This document shows, piece after piece, positions 22,838-36,635 of a DNA stretch of 64,000 nucleotides. The stretch comes from Siphonodentalium dalli (taxonomy: Eukaryota > Mollusca > Scaphopoda > Gadilida > Siphonodentaliidae). Location of the stretch: NCBI GenBank assembly GCA_032622095.1, contig CP136068.1, forward strand, positions 50,400,443 through 50,464,442. The letters run 5' to 3'. A program made the translations under genes and the position numbers. The notes under the pieces were generated by a model. That model was not told the origin of the DNA and made no database searches. It saw only the letters and a list, made by a program, of their open reading frames with translations. How positions within the stretch are numbered: the first letter of the stretch is position 1; each line of letters starts with the position of its first letter.

Positions 22838-24960
22838 AAATTTGTTATGTTCTCGAGATGAGTACTAATAACTGCCGTAATCTGCTCTGGATGTGTACTC
22901 CAAATCTATTCAACCAGACAAGGATGGATAACTCTAAAATCAAGTGGTAATTTTAACGCAATTTTGACTGAGTTCTGGGCCAGATAGTATTCCCGATATG
23001 AAAAATAATAGATTTCTAAAATCGATATCTAACAAATCTGAGCTTTGATGGGTGACTTCCTCGACTCGAATCAAATATTTTTGATCCCCGAAGCCATTGA
23101 AATAGTAATTGAGAGGAGTTTTATCGGATTGAGTACCTTTGACTGTTAACTTTAATCAGAGTCGACGAACCCCAGTGAACCCAATCTATTTCTATAAATA
23201 TATTATACACAGCACACACCCTTTCACTTAAAGGCCCACTTAATTTTCAAGTCACCGATTATTTTTTTTAAGTTCCTTGATATACGGTTTTAACAACAAT
23301 CTATGCCATAAAATATGATTAAAATACTATAATTCATCACCATTTGAAACATAAGTGTCTCAGAAGACATAGTAAGGTCCCGGTTATGGCTCCCAGAATG
23401 CAACAGAATAACAAAAAATGTATTTTCAATGGAAGGGGAATAACTATATCTTTAAGATATAAAGTTATTCCCTCTCCATTGAAAAAAATACAATTTGCAC
23501 TACAATCCAGATGAAACTGAAGCACAAAAACACGTCGATAACTCAACAAAAACAACATATTCACAGTTTATTCGACCGGATAAGTTGATAATACAATGCG
23601 TTGGAGTTTCCTCTTTCAAATGGAATCTAATAAGGCATATATTTTATATTTGTGATCTTGAGGTTCGAAATTTAAGTGTGCCTTTAAGTATATATATTAT
23701 TTTACTCTTCCCTTTATTTGCAGTCAGGAAAACACAAAAGCAAGAAGGCGAACGAGGAACAGAACATCAGACGCAATGACGGCGCGTGCACGGGTGGATC
23801 CATGACACAGAATCGATGGGTATCCCCACAATGGAGACTGTTCGATATGAATCAATGGACAGGTTCAGTTTTACGCACTTTTTGACGACGCGTGACGTGT
23901 TGAAAACAATAGATGAAAAAGAAAGAGTTGTTTCAGTGGCTTGGCGACAGGAAGAGGGAAGAATAATCTCAGCTTCCAAAAAGAAAGAAAGGAAAAAGAA
24001 CGAAAAGAACGACATACGGACAGCGAAGGAGGGAGACACGCGCAATCAACTACAGTTTTTGTGTCATGGCAAAAATATTATGTTAAAGTATATACATGTA
24101 TATTCAATTGTTGACGATACTGCTTGTTGTCTGTTATTGTAATTTTATGCAAACATACGTGTAGTGCTTGCGATTCAGTAGAATAAACCAAAAGCTTGTT
24201 ATAATTTGATGGTCGATTTTTCATCCAAATAACACGCCTGTCCAACTGGTCCTGCTTCTGGTGACCCATTTCGGTAATGCGTATAGCCTGTTGAACAATC
24301 CTATTCCAACGATGAAGTTGGTTCGTTTTCTACCACGCATGTGTCGTCAATTCCCAAACTCACCGAACTCATTGATGTACTTGGACTACTTCTGTAGGGT
24401 TCTGAAGTTTACTAACTTTTCCTTTGATTTGATTCCCTAAGACCATAATGTATACCCACGCTTCTTGGATTGGCCATTATCCTAAGCATCTTTGTGGCAC
24501 CCAGCAGTCTCGTCGAAGAGCTACCACCAGATGCGAACAAAACTCGCGGTGCTAGTTTGTGGGCATGTGTCATGATAGAGGAAATGAGATCTGATCACGA
24601 ACCGTCCTATACCCTGGGGTAAGTTTCATACACAGACAGGATATTATGCGTGGCGGTCCTTTCTTTGTGTGCTAATGAAGGTTTGAGTTGTTATCATCCT
24701 CGCTCTGGGTAGTGGCCGGTATGATTCAAGAAAATATGAATGCCATCAGCAGAAATATGACGTGTTCAACACGAAGAACAGCCAGAGGAATGTTGTATTA
24801 ATGAGATCTTGCAATCAGGGCAACACACATGTTGGGTACACCGAGTGGTTTCTTGGCAACACCACCATTCCGACCATATGCCGCAGACATAACATCAATA
24901 TTCTAAGCTATCTTGCGGGATCATAATGGAACATCTCACGTTCGATCTTTGATGGATTTG
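22838..24960. repeat. module B, copy 3 (5' part missing)
   Basis: Matches 13,798-15,923 at an offset of 9,040. It begins inside the inverted-repeat element, so the 91-residue gene is absent. The hairpin (23,419-23,491) and the candidate 3' exon remain. Confidence 0.95.
23724..23885 (+). CDS. candidate alternative 3' coding exon, orphan copy 3
   Basis: Acceptor, frame and stop are the same as in the other three copies. In this copy no upstream coding exon exists on the plus strand: what precedes is module A without its promoter. If transcribed at all it could only be used by splicing from outside the copy. Confidence 0.3.
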   Translation, partial: SGKHKSKKANEEQNIRRNDGACTGGSMTQNRWVSPQWRLFDMNQWTGSVLRTF

Positions 24961-26604
24961 CAGTCATACGCGAGGTTGGTTCTCATATTATCCTCCGGTC
25001 ATACGTGGGGGAGGTTCTGATATGAACACATTATTCACTGGTCATACGCAGTGGAGGTTCATACTATCCACCGGTCATACATGGTGGAAGTTCTCATATG
25101 AACATATAATCCGCCAGTCATACGCGGTGGAAGTGTATATTATCTGCCGGTCATACACGGTGGAGGTTCTCATATGAACATATTATTCGCCGGTCATACG
25201 CAGTGGAGGTTCATATTATCCACCGGTCATACACGGTGGAAGTTCTCATATGAACATATTATCCGCCAGTCATACGCGGTGGAGGTTCATATTATCTGCC
25301 GGTCATACACGGTGGAGGTTCTCATATGAACATATTATCCACCGGTCATACGCAGTGGAGGTTCATATTATCCACCGGTCATACACGGTGGAAGTTCTCA
25401 TATGAACATATTATCCGCCAGTCATACGCGGTGGAGGTTCATATTATCTGCCGGTCATATGCGAGGGAAGTTCTCATATTATCCTCTGATCATATGTGGG
25501 GGAGGTTCTGATATGAACATATTATCCGCCGGTCATACGCGGTGGAGGTTCATATTATCCGCCGGTCATACGCGAGGGAGGTTCTCATATTATCCACCGG
25601 TCATACGCGAGGGAGGTTCTTATATTATCCTCCGGTCGTACATTGGGGAGGTTCTCATATGAACATATTATCCGCCGGTCCTACGCGGTGGAGGTTCATA
25701 TTATCCGCCGGTCATACGCGAGGGAGGTTCTCATATTATCCTCCGGTCATACGTTGGGGAGGTTCTCATATGAACATATTATCCGCCGGTCATACGTGGT
25801 GGAGGTTCATATTATCCGCCGATCATACGCGAGGGAGGTTCTCATATTATCCTTCGGTCATATGTGGGGGAGGTTCTGATATGAACATATTATCCGCCGG
25901 TCATACACGGTGGAGGTTCATATTATCCACCGGTCATACGTAGGGGAGGTTCTCATATGAACATATTATCCGCCGGTCATACGCAGTGGAGGTTCTCATA
26001 TGAACATATTATCCGCCGGTCATACGTGGTGGAGGTTCTCATATGAACATATTATCCGCCGGTCATACGCGGTGGAGGTTCATATTATCCGCGAGGGAAG
26101 TTCTCATATTATCCTTCGGTCATAGGTGGGGGAGGTTCTGATATGAACATATTATCTGCCGGTCATACGCGGTGGAGGTTCATATTATCCACCGGTCATA
26201 TGCGGTGGAGGTTCTCATTTGAACATATTATCTGCCGGTCATATGCGAGGGAGGTTCTCATATTATCCACCGGTCACACCCGAGGGAGGATATGACCGGC
26301 GGATAATATGTTCATATGAGGACCTCCCCAACGTATGACCAGAGGATAATATGAGAACCTCCCTCGCGTATGACCGGTGGATAATATGAACCTCCACCGC
26401 ATATGACCGACAGATAATATGTTCATATCAGAACCTCCCCCGCATATGACCGGAGGATAAAATGAGAACTTCCCTCGCGTATGACCGGCGGATAATATGA
26501 ACCTCCACCGCGTATGACCGGCAGATAATATGTTCATATGAGAACCCCCCCCGCGTATGACTGGCAGATAATATGAGAACCTCCACCGCATATGAATGGC
26601 GGAC
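24960..26604. repeat. minisatellite M, longest copy
   Basis: Same unit and same orientation flip (about 26,285) as the copy at 15,924. It is 195 bases longer on the left because extra units replace a rearranged stretch at 16,012-16,030. A C-run in the inverted part is also shorter. Confidence 0.95.
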
Positions 26605-26829
26605 ACATAAGTTTTTAAGTCTATAAACACTATTTGATTTGAATATTCTTTTGAATAGTCTTACCATTGACATATTCATTCGTTCAAACCAGTTGATCTA
26701 TTTTGTAACTTGGCTTTTAGTCGCTGGGCTCCGGCATCTGGGCTTTTAGTCACAACTGAAATAAAAATAAGTGAGAATATCTTGGAGCGAATTTCTGCAA
26801 CAATTTCACCGCCTGGTGGGACCCATTTA
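26605..26829. repeat. module F, copy 3
   Basis: Same as 17,373-17,597. Leads into E. Confidence 0.85.
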
Positions 26830-29461
26830 AAATAATACATTCCCTGTGTCTAATCCTACATTTTGATATACCATACGTCCCATTATATTGAATATACCAG
26901 CTGAAATCGATCCTGTAATTGTAAACATCGAGTCTATTTTTAGCTGTTTTATCGGCGCGTGTTTGCGTGTTCGCCATTACAATATTCGCACTAAAACAGC
27001 CATATTCTATCTAAAAACGAATGCACAGTATTCCACTGCGTTATTTGATACCCACAACTTGTTGTTTGCTAGCGTATTCATCGAGAAATCTAAATTCTAA
27101 ACATTAATGTCGAACGCAGTTTTTCGTGTTTGTGGCATTTTATGTTAGGTCAGTTGTCGACCGAATAATGTAACTTCCGGTGGCCGGTCAGTGACGGGGT
27201 TAATATGTGTGAATAGAGCGAATGTGGACCTTTCGTGAGACACCAAAAGGAGCCCTCTACGCGCTGTATTCCTCGAGATATCGGCCGTCCCACGCAATTT
27301 GAAAATCCCGTCCCGCAGATTGTCATGCTATCCCAAATTCCACCCCATGTTAGGTCAGTTATCGATCAAATAATGCAACTTCTGGTATCCGGTCAGTGGC
27401 GGGGTTAATATGTGTGGATAGGGCGAATGTGGGCCTTTCGTTAGACACCAAAATGAGCCCCCTACGGGCGTATTCCTCGAGATACCGGCCGTCCCACGCA
27501 ATTTGAAATTTTGTCCCGCAGATTGTCGTTTTGTCCCATATCCCATCCCATCCCGCAGATTGTCAGATTCGAAAACTTGGAAGGGGCTATATGATCGCGT
27601 CCCTGTCATATACATGTAGATGCCCGCTGGGTGGCACCGCACGAAATTGCAAGGATTTCCTAGTGGGCGCCATGGTTCTGGCTACGCAGCCGAGTTAGTA
27701 ACAAAAAGTGTTATTTTGACACACCATGCACGACTTCAGCCCAATTTTCGAAAATTTGGAAGGGGCTATATGGTCGCGTCCATGTCCAAAAGATGCCCGC
27801 TGGGCGGCACCGCACAAAATTGCAAGGATTCCCGGGTGGCGGCCATCTTTCTGGTCACATAAATGATAAATGAAATAGCATCTGAGAATAGGGAACTGGG
27901 CACTGGGATGGAATTCATGGAGATGTTTTTTGTGTGCAACACTGTACTTTGTCATTGTGGGCATTAAATATATATTGCCCTAACTAATGCGCACATGTGT
28001 TAAAATCGATAGTAAATACTAACCTGCTTCCCCGACGTATTTTCAATTATGTGACCTAACAAAACTTCCCAAATCCAAATTTAGCTCTTAGAGACTTTCT
28101 GTTGTCTCCCGGAAGACGCCGATCCGCGGAGAGTACGATTTTAGTTTATACCGTGTGATAGTTGGACGTTCCGTTGCGCCTGTGAACGTGCCTGTTTAGT
28201 TGCTTATGCAAATATTAGCAGATTTTCATTTCGTGCATGAAATATTTTCTTTCACCTGGCAAAACATAGGATTACATGTTTACCGAAGCACTCCATGAAC
28301 TTAAATATCATCTCGATTTAATGGTACCGTATAGACACCGTGTGATTTGGCTGTCATGGAAACAGTCACATAATAATAACATCGGCAAGGGTGAAATTCT
28401 GCCCACGGCTGAGTAGGAGCACCGTCAATGCTAACGGCAACTGGGAGAAATGCTAACAGCAGGCAGGATTTGGGGAAATGGTTAAATGTATTTGTTAACC
28501 CTTTCAGTGCCAGGTGCCGATCTCTTCGGCCCTAATTTACGGTCTGTAAAATCGGCCCTAAAAAAAACAAACAAACAAACAAATGGGTTGAATTTTTTTT
28601 GGGTATGCTTAAGCATGCTATAGCGAATTTAAAAACAAACTGGATAAAACCTTAGGGGCGTGTTTTAACTCAAAACTATCACCAAGTATTCATAGTAATA
28701 ATTTTGATGCCCATGAAAAACGTAAGATTCCCTGGCACTAAACCTACAAAATAAGTCTGTTAAAGAATATAAGAAATGTTTTTTTTAAATAATAACAAAT
28801 GATGAAAAATTGTTAGGCCAATGCATTCCCTTATATATGCGAGTCGACCTATGGTCGACTCGCATATATAAGAGAATGCATTGGCACAGGGTATATGGGT
28901 TGATACAAAAATCGAACTGGCACTGAAAGGGTTAAGGGGAAATTTTTCAACTTATGGCCACTTAACTTTGAAAGCTTGACTCACATTAGGGCATTCGAAC
29001 ATACTATACACTCAAATATCAATATCAATTATATCTGAACGTATATCTGGAAGCCAAGACAGTAGACAGTCGGTTTCATAGTGTCCAATGCGGCGTATCC
29101 AACTAGTATCCATATAATATAACATTTATTTGATACATTTACTTGAAAAATGTACAAAAATTACTCGACAACGACAATTTGTAATTTCGCATTCCGGCCA
29201 ATCTGCCACCCGTAACATTACATCGTACACAACAGACTTAAAATAATGGAAATCCGGTTACCTTAGTCTACGACTCAGATACTATAAAGAAACCAACATC
29301 AACATTTGAGTACAATATCCCGTTAAAGATACGGTTGGCCTTTGCGGTGGGTATCCTGTGAAAATATCTCCACCCGTCAAAAACCGCCACAAACAGAAAG
29401 AACATCAAAATGTAGATAGACTTTGTCCGTATACAAATAAGAAATATCGCATAAACAGTAT
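26830..29461. repeat. 2,632-bp unit D1' (array 2)
   Basis: Offset 9,232 from D1 and carrying D1-type bases (CATATTCTATC, CCCACAACTTG, CTTCTGGTATCC, CACCTGGC). One private change is TGGCCGGTC near 27,181. At 27,707 it has AAGTGTTATT as in D2 instead of D1's AAGTTTTATT. Confidence 0.95.
28499..28931. mobile_element. piggyBac-type MITE in unit D1'
   Basis: 433 bp between TTAA sites, palindrome intact at about 28,824-28,884. Confidence 0.85.
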
Positions 29462-29609
29462 AAATAATACATTCCCTGTGTCTAATCCTACATTTTGATA
29501 TACCATACGTCCCATTATATTGAATATACCAGCTGAAATCGATCCTGTAATTGTAAACATCGAGTCTATTTTTAGCTGTTTTATCGGCGCGTGTTTGCGT
29601 GTTCGCCAT
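29268..29609 (-). CDS. 113-codon junction frame, second copy, doubtful
   Basis: Identical to the frame at 20,036-20,377. Kept by duplication, with no independent coding support. Confidence 0.12.
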   Translation of the reverse strand: MANTQTRADKTAKNRLDVYNYRIDFSWYIQYNGTYGISKCRIRHRECIIYTVYAIFLICIRTKSIYILMFFLFVAVFDGWRYFHRIPTAKANRIFNGILYSNVDVGFFIVSES

Positions 29610-32093
29610 TACAATATTCGCACTAAAACAGCCATATTGTATCTAAAAACGAATGCACAGTATTCCACTGCGTTATTTGATACCCAAAACTTGTTGTTTG
29701 CTAGCGTATTCATCGAGAAATCTAAATTCTAAACATTAATGTCGAACGCAGTTTTTCGTGTTTGTGGCATTTTATGTTAGGTCAGTTGTCGACCGAATAA
29801 TGTAACTTCCGGTGTCCGGTCAGTGACGGGGTTAATATGTGTGAATAGAGCGAATGTGGACCTTTCGTGAGACACCAATAGGAGCCCTATACGCGCTGTA
29901 TTCCTCGAGATATCGGCCGTCCCACGCAATTTGAAAATCCCGTCCCGCAGATTGTCATGCTATCCCAAATTCCACCCCATGTTAGGTCAGTTATCGATCA
30001 AATAATGCAACTTCTTATATCCGGTCAGTGGCGGGGTTAATATGTGTGGATAGGGCGAATGTGGGCCTTTCGTTAGACACCAAAATGAGCCCCCTACGGG
30101 CGTATTCCTCGAGATACCGGCCGTCCCACGCAATTTGAAATTTTGTCCCGCAGATTGTCGTTTTGTCCCATATCCCATCCCATCCCGCAGATTGTCAGAT
30201 TCGAAAACTTGGAAGGGGCTATATGATCGCGTCCCTGTCATATACATGTAGATGCCCGCTGGGTGGCACCGCACGAAATTACAAGGATTTCCTAGTGGGC
30301 GCCATGGTTCTGGCTACGCAGCCGAGTTAGTAACAAAAAGTGTTATTTTGACACACCATGCACGACTTCAGCCCAATTTTCGAAAATTTGGAAGGGGCTA
30401 TATGGTCGCGTCCATGTCCAAAAGATGCCCGCTGGGCGGCACCGCACAAAATTGCAAGGATTCCCGGGTGGCGGCCATCTTTCTGGTCACATAAATGATA
30501 AATGAAATAGCATCTGAGAATAGGGAACTGGGCACTGGGATGGAATTCATGGAGATGTTTTTTGTGTGCAACACTGTACTTTGTCATTGTGGGCATTAAA
30601 TATATATTGCCCTAACTAATGCGCACATGTGTTAAAATCGATAGTAAATACTAACCTGCTTCCCCGACGTATTTTCAATTATGTGACCTAACAAAACTTC
30701 CCAAATCCAAATTTAGCTCTTAGAGACTTTCTGTTGTCTCCCGGAAGACGCCGATCCGCGGAGAGTACGATTTTAGTTTATACCGTGTGATAGTTGGACG
30801 TTCCGTTGCGCCTGTGAACGTGCCTGTTTAGTTGCTTATGCAAATATTAGCAGATTTTCATTTCGTGCATGAAATATTTTCTTTCACCTGGCAAAACATA
30901 GGATTACATGTTTACCGAAGCACTCCATGAACTTAAATATCATCTCGATTTAATGGTACCGTATAGACACCGTGTGATTTGGCTGTCATGGAAACAGTCA
31001 CATAATAATAACATCGGCAAGGGTGAAATTCTGCCCACGGCTGAGTAGGAGCACCGTCAATGCTAACGGCAACTGGGAGAAATGCTAACAGCAGGCAGGA
31101 TTTGGGGAAATGGTTAAATGTATTTGTTAACCCTTTCAGTGCCAGGTGCCGATCTCTTCGGCCCTAATTTACGGTCTGTAAAATCGGCCCTAAAAAAAAC
31201 AAACAAACAAACAAATGGGTTGAATTTTTTTTGGGTATGCTTAAGCATGCTATAGCGAATTTAAAAACAAACTGGATAAAACCTTAGGGGCGTGTTTTAA
31301 CTCAAAACTATCACCAAGTATTCATAGTAATAATTTTGATGCCCATGAAAAACGTAAGATTCCCTGGCACTAAACCTACAAAATAAGTCTGTTAAAGAAT
31401 ATAAGAAATGTTTTTTTTAAATAATAACAAATGATGAAAAATTGTTAGGCCAATGCATTCCCTTATATATGCGAGTCGACCTATGGTCGACTCGCATATA
31501 TAAGAGAATGCATTGGCACAGGGTATATGGGTTGATACAAAAATCGAACTGGCACTGAAAGGGTTAAGGGGAAATTTTTCAACTTATGGCCACTTAACTT
31601 TGAAAGCTTGACTCACATTAGGGCATTCGAACATACTATACACTCAAATATCAATATCAATTATATCTGAACGTATATCTGGAAGCCAAGACAGTAGACA
31701 GTCGGTTTCATAGTGTCCAATGCGGCGTATCCAACTAGTATCCATATAATATAACATTTATTTGATACATTTACTTGAAAAATGTACAAAAATTACTCGA
31801 CAACGACAATTTGTAATTTCGCATTCCGGCCAATCTGCCACCCGTAACATTACATCGTACACAACAGACTTAAAATAATGGAAATCCGGTTACCTTAGTC
31901 TACGACTCAGATACTATAAAGAAACCAACATCAACATTTGAGTACAATATCCCGTTAAAGATACGGTTGGCCTTTGCGGTGGGTATCCTGTGAAAATATC
32001 TCCACCCGTCAAAAACCGCCACAAACAGAAAGAACATCAAAATGTAGATAGACTTTGTCCGTATACAAATAAGAAATATCGCATAAACAGTAT
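29462..32093. repeat. 2,632-bp unit D2' (array 2), chimeric
   Basis: The first part has D2-type bases (CATATTGTATC, CCCAAAACTTG, CACCAATAGGAG, CTTCTTATATCC, GAAATTACAAGG). The later part has D1-type bases (CACCTGGCAAAA at ~30,890, TTTACGGTCTG at ~31,170, intact palindrome, and connector J). This is what a product of unequal crossing-over between D1- and D2-type units looks like. Confidence 0.9.
31131..31563. mobile_element. piggyBac-type MITE in unit D2'
   Basis: 433 bp between TTAA sites, palindrome intact at about 31,456-31,516. Confidence 0.85.
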
Positions 32094-32241
32094 AAATAAT
32101 ACATTCCCTGTGTCTAATCCTACATTTTGATATACCATACGTCCCATTATATTGAATATACCAGCTGAAATCGATCCTGTAATTGTAAACATCGAGTCTA
32201 TTTTTAGCTGTTTTATCGGCGCGTGTTTGCGTGTTCGCCAT
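31900..32241 (-). CDS. 113-codon junction frame, third copy, doubtful
   Basis: Identical to the other two copies and again crosses A, J and E. Confidence 0.12.
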   Translation of the reverse strand: MANTQTRADKTAKNRLDVYNYRIDFSWYIQYNGTYGISKCRIRHRECIIYTVYAIFLICIRTKSIYILMFFLFVAVFDGWRYFHRIPTAKANRIFNGILYSNVDVGFFIVSES

Positions 32242-34702
32242 TACAATATTCGCACTAAAACAGCCATATTGTATCTAAAAACGAATGCACAGTATTCCAC
32301 TGCGTTATTTGATACCCAAAACTTGTTGTTTGCTAGCGTATTCATCGAGAAATCTAAATTCTAAACATTAATGTCGAACGCAGTTTTTCGTGTTTGTGGC
32401 ATTTTATGTTAGGTCAGTTGTCGACCGAATAATGTAACTTCCGGTGTCCGGTCAGTGACGGGGTTAATATGTGTGAATAGAGCGAATGTGGACCTTTCGT
32501 GAGACACCAATAGGAGCCCTATACGCGCTGTATTCCTCGAGATATCGGCCGTCCCACGCAATTTGAAAATCCCGTCCCGCAGATTGTCATGCTATCCCAA
32601 ATTCCACCCCATGTTAGGTCAGTTATCGATCAAATAATGCAACTTCTTATATCCGGTCAGTGGCGGGGTTAATATGTGTGGATAGGGCGAATGTGGGCCT
32701 TTCGTTAGACACCAAAATGAGCCCCCTACGGGCGTATTCCTCGAGATACCGGCCGTCCCACGCAATTTGAAATTTTGTCCCGCAGATTGTCGTTTTGTCC
32801 CATATCCCATCCCATCCCGCAGATTGTCAGATTCGAAAACTTGGAAGGGGCTATATGATCGCGTCCCTGTCATATACATGTAGATGCCCGCTGGGTGGCA
32901 CCGCACGAAATTACAAGGATTTCCTAGTGGGCGCCATGGTTCTGGCTACGCAGCCGAGTTAGTAACAAAAAGTGTTATTTTGACACACCATGCACGACTT
33001 CAGCCCAATTTTCGAAAATTTGGAAGGGGCTATATGGTCGCGTCCATGTCCAAAAGATGCCCGCTGGGCGGCACCGCACAAAATTGCAAGGATTCCCGGG
33101 TGGCGGCCATCTTTCTGGTCACATAAATGATAAATGAAATAGCATCTGAGAATAGGGAACTGGGCACTGGGATGGAATTCATGGAGATGTTTTTTGTGTG
33201 CAACACTGTACTTTGTCATTGTGGGCATTAAATATATATTGCCCTAACTAATGCGCACATGTGTTAAAATCGATAGTAAATACTAACCTGCTTCCCCGAC
33301 GTATTTTCAATTATGTGACCTAACAAAACTTCCCAAATCCAAATTTAGCTCTTAGAGACTTTCTGTTGTCTCCCGGAAGACGCCGATCCGCGGAGAGTAC
33401 GATTTTAGTTTATACCGTGTGATAGTTGGACGTTCCGTTGCGCCTGTGAACGTGCCTGTTTAGTTGCTTATGCAAATATTAGCAGATTTTCATTTCGTGC
33501 ATGAAATATTTTCTTTCACCTGACAAAACATAGGATTACATGTTTACCGAAGCACTCCATGAACTTAAATATCATCTCGATTTAATGGTACCGTATAGAC
33601 ACCGTGTGATTTGGCTGTCATGGAAACAGTCACATAATAATAACATCGGCAAGGGTGAAATTCTGCCCACGGCTGAGTAGGAGCACCGTCAATGCTAACG
33701 GCAACTGGGAGAAATGCTAACAGCAGGCAGGATTTGGGGAAATGGTTAAATGTATTTGTTAACCCTTTCAGTGCCAGGTGCCGATCTCTTCGGCCCTAAT
33801 TTACAGTCTGTAAAATCGGCCCTAAAAAAAAAAAAACAAACAAACAAATGGGTTGAATTTTTTTTGGGTATGCTTAAGCATGCTATAGCGAATTTAAAAA
33901 CAAACTGGATAAAACCTTAGGGGCGTGTTTTAACTCAAAACTATCACCAAGTATTCATAGTAATAATTTTGATGCCCATGAAAAACGTAAGATTCCCTGG
34001 CACTAAACCTACAAAATAAGTCTGTTAAAGAATATAAGAAATGTTTTTTAAAAATAATAACAAATGATGAAAAATTGTTAGGCCAATGCATTCCCTTATA
34101 TATGAGAATGCATTGGCACAGGGTATATGGGTTGATACAAAAATCGGACCTGGCACTGAAAGGGTTAAGGGGAAATTTTTCAACTTATGGCCACTTAACT
34201 TTAAAAGCTTGACTCACATTAGGGCATTTCGAACATACTATACACTCAAATATCAATATCAATTATATCTGAACGTATATCTGGAAGCCAAGACAGTAGA
34301 CAGTCGGTTTCATATTGTCCAATGTGGCGTATCCAACTAGTATCCATATAATATAACATTTATTTGATACATTTACTTGAAAAATGTACAAAAATTACTC
34401 GACAACGACAATTTGTAATTTCGCATTCCGGCCAATCTGCCACCCGTAACATTACATCGTACACAACAGACTTTAAAATAATGGAAATCCGGTTACCTTA
34501 GTCTACGACTCAGATATTATAAAGAAACCAACAACAACATTTGAGTACAATATCCCGTTAAGTTGTTACCCAGTCTATTCGTTCTATTTCTCAGCATCTC
34601 CCATATCTCTGTTTTTGTGTTGCCTCTCTGTTTCCTTTTGTTTTGTTTTGAACACGTCTTAGTTTTCCCTCTATAGTTTATATATCGCTCTGTTCTTACA
34701 TG
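32094..34702. repeat. unit D3' (array 2), reads on into full-length A
   Basis: Carries D2-type bases throughout, including CACCTGAC (~33,520), TTTACAGTCTG and the collapsed palindrome, at an offset of 11,865 from D2. Unlike D2 it is not cut after CTTACATG but continues through the rest of module A to the promoter and B4. Confidence 0.95.
33763..34164. mobile_element. piggyBac-type MITE in unit D3', palindrome lost
   Basis: 402 bp between TTAA sites, with the same collapsed palindrome as the copy at 21,899-22,299. Confidence 0.85.
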
Positions 34703-35154
34703 TATAGCAACGTGTTTTTGTTCGTTTGTCATCATTTTGTATGTAATTATGTTCCTGTTGATTAGTGGTATTTCAATATTCTCAATTATTCAAGGAAATC
34801 AATTACATAGTACAGCACTACTATGTCTCTCTGCATATGCATATAGAGCAATAAATAATAAAAATAAAACATATAAAAAATGTATTATATTTAACAGCTA
34901 AATTGCTTTGATGCGCCGAAGCGGCTTCCCATTTTTTTAACCCGTAACCACTTCAGTCGGTTGTAACATCACAGGAAATTAATCAAATTGAGTAAAGTGT
35001 TCCATGAAGAGAACTCGCTAATTAGTTTAATAACGAGTCATGATCGAATTTTCGCTAATTAATTACAAGCGCCAGAAACCGTCGACGGTGCTAAGAAAGA
35101 ATGTGGTGAATTTAGCACAAACGGCGCAAATAAATTATCACAATCAAAAGGCTT

Positions 35155-35366
35155 GTGTGTATAAATGAGTTCCCGATGCATATAAATAATACACCCTTCA
35201 GTCGAACTGGATCAATTCACAAATTGCCAGGAGATTTGAGTTTTGAGCCACAGCATTCAATTAATGAGAATAGATGTGACAGCATAAACTACAAATTAAA
35301 GGTAGCCATTTATAAGCTGTTCTGAGCAAGTTATCTGGGGAGATCGTCGAAGTTAAAGTAACTCAG
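35155..35366 (+). promoter_or_regulatory. promoter and 5'UTR exon of the 91-residue gene, copy 3
   Basis: Two TATAAA boxes, the CAGTCG initiator-like motif and the CAG|GTAGGT donor (exon end 35,366) are all kept from the first copy. This copy therefore has the same upstream structure as copy 1. Confidence 0.45.
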
Positions 35367-36635
35367 GTAGGTTAGATATTAAAAATTACAATTAACTTTT
35401 AATATGCATTTGATTTAAGATTTTTGCCAAATAATTTCATCAGGATCCATGTTTATGATTTTTTTCTTAGATTAAAAAACCAAAAATCATAACGTTTTTA
35501 AATTTGTTTTGCTTTATAAATATCGACCAAACGTTGCAATGTCAAACGTCAATTTTGAATGATATGGTAATGAATTTTACGAGTTAATGTTGTCGCCCGT
35601 ATAGCATCTTCCGTATAAAAACACATTAGCACCTTGGAAGAAGCAAACAATGTTGGTGAACAGATATCACTATCTACTAACACTTTAGTTGTTGTTTCTA
35701 ACGGACATTCCAGATTTCAACACCCATGTCTTATCAGTACACTATCGATCTGCCCCAATCTGATTGACATTCTGATATGACCAAACTGAGTGTTAACATC
35801 ATTTGTGACATATCTGAAATTGTACTTAAACGCCGTTTACTACATCACTCCTCACAAAACCAACATATTTACCCCAAGTTGTCTGCGGGAGCCAGATTCA
35901 GGTACAGTATATATACTATTTTTTTGTGTCGTGATCTGAATGTCAAGTTGTTTGATGCAGTACAGAAGTTCGTTACTCGTATACTGGGCGCGTTTCTAAA
36001 TAAAAAAACATGGGAAGGTAGTTGGCATCGGGACACGCATACTATAGAAATAAATTATATGTGTTAAATAGTTACTGATCGTGTTTTTGGCCCAAATGAC
36101 CTCGTTATTTTGTTAAGTAATGCCTTATTCTCAGCCACTACCAATGCAGATTTAATCATTGTACTGGTTCATCGGTTAACGCGGTCTGTGATTTTGTTAT
36201 TTATATTTATTACTAAATACTTTGAATTTAAGAGTTACACTAAATGTAAATATTCCTGATTACATGCATTTCGCAATATCCCCCTGTAGTCTGTCAGGGC
36301 GATCGAACTATAGAACATCTTGTAATTTCGATTTTCTTTGGTTATTGAAAATAATGACAATTTAACATGTTACAATACTCTCTTCTTTCTGTGTTACCTT
36401 ATGGACTTTATTTTCTGATGCAAGGGAAATAAGTCGTAACGGCCTGTTGCGCGATCCTCTTTTGAACTTTAACATATATTATATACTTTCATCTTTATAT
36501 TATTTGTGTTTTTGTTCTGTTTAGTTCAAATCAAATATTGTTAAAACCAAATGAATACAGCATGCTGTGCCATTATGCCAAAACATAAGAAAACATAAAA
36601 TGCAATGTAATAAACGGTTTGTTCCTGTTTTTCAG

